From Evernia prunastri (taxonomy: Eukaryota > Ascomycota > Lecanoromycetes > Lecanorales > Parmeliaceae), in NCBI GenBank assembly GCA_003184365.1, contig NKYR01000058.1:3662-67661 (forward strand): a stretch of 64,000 nt of DNA. Direction: 5' to 3'. Every line of letters starts with the position of its first letter. Position 1 is the stretch's first letter. Positions 58,332-64,000 of the stretch are shown piece after piece. Below the pieces are notes generated by a model. The model was not told the origin of the DNA, did not search any database, and was given only the letters and a program-made list of their open reading frames with translations. The position numbers and the translations under genes are program-made.

Positions 58332-58585
58332 TTCATGAAATCGCAAATGTTGTTCCTATATCCTCAACCCTGTTTTGTCATAACAAATCGAAGCATTGAT
58401 CAGAACGTAACTTCAAGCTTCCTTCTCGTTCGAGTGTCTCGGGGTTGAGAGGCTCTTTGTGGAGGGAAACTTTTCCCGCGAAATAGGGCTGTATTTTATG
58501 CGCTAGTACTCCGCAGACTACAATTCTTAGTGACCCTTTTTCGAAAGTCTTTCAATCTCTCCACCAAGCAAATCAGTTGTTCATC
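58332..58585. promoter_or_regulatory. Divergent promoter of utp14 and mL41
   Basis: Only 254 bp separate the two start codons. The pair links cytosolic ribosome assembly with the mitochondrial ribosome, so joint growth control is plausible. I cannot name a transcription factor site with confidence. Confidence 0.6.
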
Positions 58586-58954
58586 ATGAAACCCACAGCG
58601 GCTTTGTGCAGCAGACTCAGGCGACTACCACTCACGACCAAGCAAGTCAGCAATGGCTACTACAAAGGCACAGGCACAGGGGCAATGGGTCGGCATACAA
58701 AACATGGGGGCTACGTGATTGAATGGCGGAAAGTCCGGACCTACGTCGTGCCCAAGGAACTGAACACCTGCAAGGTACCTGATCTTCGTTGAAAATAGGC
58801 GTCGCAGGGACATGCTGATGTTCCGTCGCAGCTCACACCGTTTGTTACTCGGAAAATGAGTCCTACGAGAGGACGGTTCGAAGGGGATCCGAAGGGCGCG
58901 CTCAGTGGGGAAGCGTATCTGAAAAGATGGAAAGAGGAAAACGGTACCGATTGA
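58586..58954 (+). CDS. mrpL27: Mitochondrial large-subunit ribosomal protein mL41
   Basis: Mitoribosomal protein mL41 (yeast MrpL27). Exons 58586-58774 and 58832-58954, 103 residues. The start MKPTAALCSRLRRLPLTTK doubles as a short targeting sequence. The conserved glycine-rich core is YKGTGTGAMGRHTKHGGY with VIEWRKVRTYVVP. The 57-bp intron follows NTCK; exon 2 continues LTPFVTRKMSPTRG and ends LKRWKEENGTD, as in other fungal copies. Without splicing the frame would stop after CKVPDLR, which is clearly artificial. Confidence 0.92.
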
Positions 58955-59678
58955 GGTGACGAAGCCTTGCTGCCCGAGAGCAAATGGTCTCCGATGGGTG
59001 AGATGGGTGAGAAGGTTGTAGGCTTTGAGGGTTACCGATCGTCTCAAGGCGAGGAGGCATCATTAACATGCCCTGTCTTAGTGAGAGGTGGAGAGAACGC
59101 ATCGGCTCCGGCATGATGTATCTCGATCTCGTGCTGGGTTCGTTTGATACGCGAAGGGCGCCCCAAACACGCCGCAGAGAACACGAAGTAACCGTTAGAC
59201 GGCGTTGTTCTAAATCTATCTCATTATGACGTTTGACGTCTGCGTGGACGGGCGAGGGAAGACAGAGAATAAAGCAGTATCGCGAAGTTCGATCTGGTGC
59301 TTCATACAAGCAAGGCCCCTCCTCAAAGGCAGGACGCCTTCAGATTTAGGACACACTCCTGATCAACTATCGCCTTCGCTCTTTCAGAGCCCGTTGAAAT
59401 ATGTTAAGAGTCAAGCTTGATTTAGCATCGCGCGAATGGATAGCCGAATCTAATTTGAACATGGTTGATCTCAAACATCACGTTTCACGAGCTTCCGCAT
59501 TCAAGCGTCTGTTCATATTCATGTTCCATACTGTATATCTGAGTGGTGTACCAATGCGCTGTACATGTTTATATGATCTCTAGTCCTGTCCTATGCCGCT
59601 GAAAGACTGTGAAAGCGTCATAAAGCATGCCTCATCATCACATGTCTGTCTCCACATCTGCGGAGGTACTGAATTCAC
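58955..59678. other. Shared 3' region of mL41 and hul5
   Basis: About 720 bp without a recognisable gene. Minus ORF 58902-59309 lacks any domain and overlaps mL41. Confidence 0.5.
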
Positions 59679-62600
59679 TTAGCTAAGGTTAAACCCAGCT
59701 CCAGCATTGACACTGTACATCAACCTTTCCCTCAAAACCTTCTCTTCCTTGTATACTGGCAACTTCAGCAGATTGACGCACGTGCTCGTACTCGGTAGCC
59801 GTGTTTGATCATTTCCGCTGTCTCGAATACTAAATTTGGGGTTCAGACTGCCGAATCCAAGCAAAGGTGCCCGAGGCGTGCTAGTAACGAACTTCAGCAC
59901 CTTCTTTCTGTCCCCATCTTCAAGACTTTGCAGGACTTTCCAGAACATCTGCACGCAAGGATGTTCCACACCATCATCTCCGATAGCATAGAGGCCTCCG
60001 TATTGTGTATTGGCCCTCAGATCCGAGACAGAAATTTCGGAGCTAGCGCCACCAACAAGAGTTTGCAGCTCGGACTGGTTGAACATACTGAGCCAGGATA
60101 GGGAAATGATGGTGCCGAGGCCACGGAGGAAAGCTGAGGTCTGGAGGTGCGGCTGGATTTGAAGCCGATGACGAGCTATGTAGGAAATGTAGACTAGGCG
60201 ATTCTCATTCGTGACGGAGATAGAAGCCCCTGAGGGGCGGAGTTCACGGGTGACCTGTTTAGTGTCTGTGGGGGACGTACGGATGGTGTCCGTTACGGCA
60301 AAGTTGAGGGAGAAGTCTTCAACGTCTCCTGGGTAGTTTTTCAGTTGCAGCTAATAAGAAATTAGTACAGGGAGGGTTTGACTGATTTTGGACGGCTGTT
60401 GGCACTTACCAGTCCCTGATATAGCCCTTCATCAAGGTCTCTCAGATCATTGAGATTGGCGCGATAGCCCGACTCTTTCGTTGCGGCCCCGGAGCCTCCA
60501 GTCAGGGCCCACTTGAGAAGGAAGAAAGGTGCAAAATGTATATCAACCAGGATACCTTCGTAAAGGCATTTACCGATGATGCGTCCCAAAAACTCGTATC
60601 TCCGAAGTAAGTCTCTTATGTTCTCGTTCCAGTCAAGGGAGCCTTCCTTGTACATGGCTTGCCGAAGGGTCGCCTTCCGTTCTTCCACAGCAGAAGGGTT
60701 TGGATAGAGTAGATGCTGCTCATTCTCGACGAACAGTGCTTCCATACCATTGATGGCGCCAAAGGCTTCGTTGGTCACACTGGTGAGGAATTCCTTTGTA
60801 ACACCGCCGCCGTCAATGCCTTCCTCAATGGTATCGAATTGATCTACGAATCGGATCTGGATCGGTTCTTTGAGGCCTTCGCCCAGGTCGTAGAACTGAG
60901 CATACGCGTCTTCGAAGACATGCTCTCTTCGAACCTTAGCGCGGTGTCTGCTTATGTCTCCAGCCGCTGAGTGCATCTGCGCAAACCTCCACATGTCTGG
61001 ATCTGACGTGCCTCTTCTCCGGTGCTGGTCTAGGGCAACGAATTGGCGGAAGATTTGAACACGGGTAGCGAAAGGTATGAAAAAGGGCATATTTTGTAGG
61101 ATCTCCAACCTCGGCGCAACAGACTCGAGCTGCTTTCTCCTTGAGGTCTTTCGCTGCTGTCTTTTCAAGCGCTCTGCTCGGCGAACTTGCTGTGCATGTG
61201 AATTACCAACCAGGGCGAACCCATCATCATCGTCGTCGTCGTCATCATTCATGTCAACATCCCCACCGCCCTGGGTCTTGCCCTCGGCCTCGTAAGATTC
61301 GTAGGATTCCTGGATCTGGTGCCTATGCTCCTCCTCCTCTACGACGGCAGGTATGAATCGGTCCATTTCGAAATAATTTGTCATCAGCCAATGATTTCTG
61401 GGTAGGAATTTCCGACGAGAGCTAGAATACTCTTAGTCAAGTCTGAACACAGCAACAAGGCCAAGATAGCAACTTACTCTCGCTCGTATACCATGCGAAG
61501 TACACCAGTGACCAGTCCTTTCATGTAGACTAGGCTCATACCACTTACGCCGGCGATTGACATTTCTTCCATTTTTGCTGGACCCTCGTGTTGTCGAAGT
61601 TCATTCGGCGCTGCTTTGCTGCCGCTAAAATAATCTGCCAGGCTCGTTCTGACTTGTGCTGCCTCAATTCCGGCAATTTCGGAAGCATTCCAGTACATGG
61701 AGAAAGACAGGTTCTTGAGGAAGATGGTTAAGTCTTTGACTTGATCAAGTGGCAAAGCACTCTTTCTCGTCCACGACCATTGGTCATTATACGCTGAGGT
61801 GCCGGCAAGAAATTCCTCATCGTCCATGATTTTAAGCACAAATGTGTACAACTCCAGGAACAGGAGGATCACACGCCATTCCTGATCCCGAGATTCGTCT
61901 AAAATAGAATAGGATGGTTTGCCATCTTGGTCCTGAGGCTTATCTGGCCTCAACATGCTTACTGTTTCTCGAGGGTCCATGCTGATCTGTCGATAAATCT
62001 TGCTTTTGCTTGCGACCTGGTAGAAATACTTTATAGCTGGCAGTGATTTTACGACAACATTTGTCTGGCTGGACCCTCTTGATGTTGAGCCTCGGAAGAG
62101 CCACATTCGTATCTCATCCCCACGACGTGGAAAAGTTCTCAAGAGAGTCAAGGCATAACTCGCCAGCGCAGAAGCCTCACTGGGCATCCCTGATGCACTT
62201 TCACTTGAGGCTGGCACTACATCGAAATTTGCGAGAAGGCTGCTAACGTTTTCCTGGTTTATTTGGGTCAAAATCTCGGAACGCACAAATGCTGGCAATG
62301 GTTCCGGAGCCGGTGCATCAGTGGACATGGTGCTAACAGACCATGGTGAACGATCTGGCGCTTCCATCCGCGTGCCGATGTCGTCTGCTAGGAATGATAT
62401 TAGCCTTGAGACGATCTTGACATACTGTACATCAGGCGAGTCTGTTATGCTTTTTGCGTTCGAATAGGCCAATCTGCGAAAATAAATAAAGTAAGCCAGA
62501 AGCCAAAGAAGGCTTTCGCGGCTTTTGAGCTGTAGTATATCATCGTGTGATGTGCGTGACAGAACTTTATTCAGTGCAGCAGCCAACGTCCAATACTGTA

Positions 62601-63447
62601 TTCCACGACCAAACCCGTCCAGACTACCAAAAACTGCAGGAAGGTCTGGTGTAGCCAAGAACTCAGACGCAAAACCCTCGTAGGCTTCTTCGGTTTTGTC
62701 ACTGATTGGCTGAAGGAGTACAAGGGCTGCTGACTCTATTGAACGAGGGTTGGAGCATTGATGGCCTGTCCCTACTTCCGCCAGCGTTCTAAAATACTCA
62801 TGGGAGTAAGAAGCGAGGAGTCTCGGGATAGCAGTAGCTACAGAAATTAGAAGAGCTACCAAGTTATCCACAGTACGCGTAGATAACAGAGAAGTCCGCT
62901 TTGTTCTCAGGGTTGCCAGAGACAATTTCGCCAGTCGTAGCATTGGGTATGTCCATACAGCGGCGGGATACCCAGATGACTGCATCTGAACGGATTGGAG
63001 ATATCTCGTGGTGAAACGATCAAGGCACTGGACATCAAGCTCGTCTCTCGGCGAAGCAAATTGCACGAGAAGTCTGAGTGAGCCAAAACATTCCTCTTCT
63101 GAAGTATATCCCGGGGCGTCAAGCTGGTGTAGAGGTTGCCGTGTCTCGGAAGGTACCCTAGATTCCCATCCTTCCCTGTAATCCCACTCCTGCCTCCAGA
63201 TGGCCTTGGCCTGCTTCCGCGCCTTGTGCCCTCTCCATGTCTTCTGAATTTTAATCGCCGCAGGTGGACGTTCCCTCTCTTGCTGTCTTAACATTCGCTC
63301 ATGTTGAGCTTGAGCAAGTGCATTTTGCGAGTTCTGCGGCGATGAGGAGGTTCGAGAGCCCGATAAAGCCGCGAAAGGGTTGTTGTTTCGACCTGAAAGG
63401 TTCACTTGTCGCCTTGGGCGTGTGCTGCCTGTAAAGGATGGGAACAT
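59679..63447 (-). CDS. hul5: HECT ubiquitin ligase Hul5
   Basis: HECT-type E3/E4 ligase that extends ubiquitin chains at the proteasome and in heat-stress quality control (UBE3B/UBE3C group). Minus-strand exons 63447-61478, 61421-60410 and 60350-59679, 1217 residues. An IQ motif lies near residue 65 (AAIKIQKTWRGHKARKQAKA), directly after a basic Asn/Ser-rich start (FPSFTGSTRPRRQVNLSGRN). The central part is helical. The HECT domain covers about 850-1217: RVQIFRQFVALDQHR, IQIRFVDQFDTIEEGIDGGG, VTKEFLTSVTNEAF, LGRIIGKCLYEGILVDIHFA, QLKNYPGDVEDFSLNF. The catalytic Cys is in LPSTSTCVNLLKLP near the end. Introns are 56 and 59 bp and both joins restore conserved sequence. Confidence 0.93.
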
Positions 63448-64000
63448 TGCTACCGTTGGACTGCGGATGTCAAGGCGACCTTGAATGGGAGAGGAGAGAT
63501 TTGCAGTTGAACAGGATGGAACATACTCGGTGATAGTGTCAGAAGGAGTACTATAATGACTGTATTTGCCACGCGACTTGTAAAGGCGAGTTCATAGACC
63601 TGATAGGCGCACGGTGCTAATATTTTGAATAGAGAAGACACGTTATCGGATTTTACGAATCTTATGCCCGACCCGACACCTCTACTCTAGGTAGATATCT
63701 AGGTACTCATACTACTCTACTGTCAGTGTTACTTGGGAAAGTCGCTACGATCTAAGGTAATCGTAAGGATGATATGGACATTATACTGCGGTCTAGAACA
63801 TTCCTATCTCTAGTCTTGCATTCAAGTTGGGCCTTCGTGGAAGTTCACCAGTTGTGGAAGTACTAACAAGTACTCTAAGGTACCTACCACGTACCTGATG
63901 TACCTCGATGAGTCTAGCTAGAGAAGCGAATATCAACTAGACCAATTACGACCAATTTTGCAGTCAGTATCTCATCTCATAAAAACCCTCGGCCGGCGAC
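63448..64000. other. Upstream region of hul5
   Basis: Promoter side of hul5. From about 63680 to 63905 the words AGGTA, TACCT and GGTACCT recur. No gene seen to the window end. Confidence 0.5.

Overview
The window looks like a chromosome segment of a filamentous ascomycete (Pezizomycotina). Genes are spliced with short introns, mostly 49-110 bp, with GT...(branch CTRAC)...AG signals. The proteins are fungal (Cdc4, Aha1, Pcl1-type cyclin, Utp14, Hul5, Fmc1, mL41, a LaeA-type methyltransferase, GH81 glucanase). The transposon relics carry the C-to-T/G-to-A damage typical of repeat-induced point mutation (RIP). I cannot place the class with certainty; the repeated intron sequences in the GH81 gene would fit Dothideomycetes.

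Region 1, about 1-6.2 kb, is a transposon graveyard. It holds a cut-off LTR copy at the left edge, a complete 185-bp LTR pair (1029-1213 and 2671-2855) around a GA-rich non-autonomous interior, a second LTR pair (3563-3787 and 4799-5023) around a 1-kb deleted Ty3/gypsy chromovirus interior, and the RIP-damaged remains of a Tc1/mariner transposase (about 5028-6135) that the second element abuts. Four single Ns lie at or near breaks in sequence or reading frame.

Region 2, about 7-31 kb, is gene-rich: Cdc4 F-box/WD40 protein, a small unknown gene, mitochondrial EngB-type GTPase, Aha1 Hsp90 co-chaperone, a Pcl1/PclA-type cyclin with a long pyrimidine-rich leader, fructose-1,6-bisphosphatase, a LaeA-like methyltransferase, a BAHD-type acyltransferase and the ATP synthase assembly factor Fmc1.

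Region 3, about 31-44 kb, has a more accessory character: a methyltransferase interrupted by a stop codon, a secreted SnoaL-like protein, a cis-aconitate decarboxylase-like MmgE/PrpD enzyme, a secreted S10 carboxypeptidase and a membrane-anchored protein with a fucose-lectin-like domain, separated by long gene-poor spacers.

Region 4, about 45-64 kb, returns to core functions: a vacuolar Ca2+/H+ exchanger, a DUF1295 membrane enzyme, a GH81 endo-1,3-beta-glucanase, an MNN1-type mannosyltransferase, Utp14 and mitoribosomal mL41 sharing a divergent promoter, and the HECT ubiquitin ligase Hul5.

There is no operon logic. Functional links are loose: cell wall (GH81, MNN1-type), ubiquitin and proteostasis (Cdc4, Hul5, Aha1), mitochondria (EngB-type GTPase, Fmc1, mL41). 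Exon borders were set by hand from splice signals, frame continuity and remembered family alignments; no search was run.
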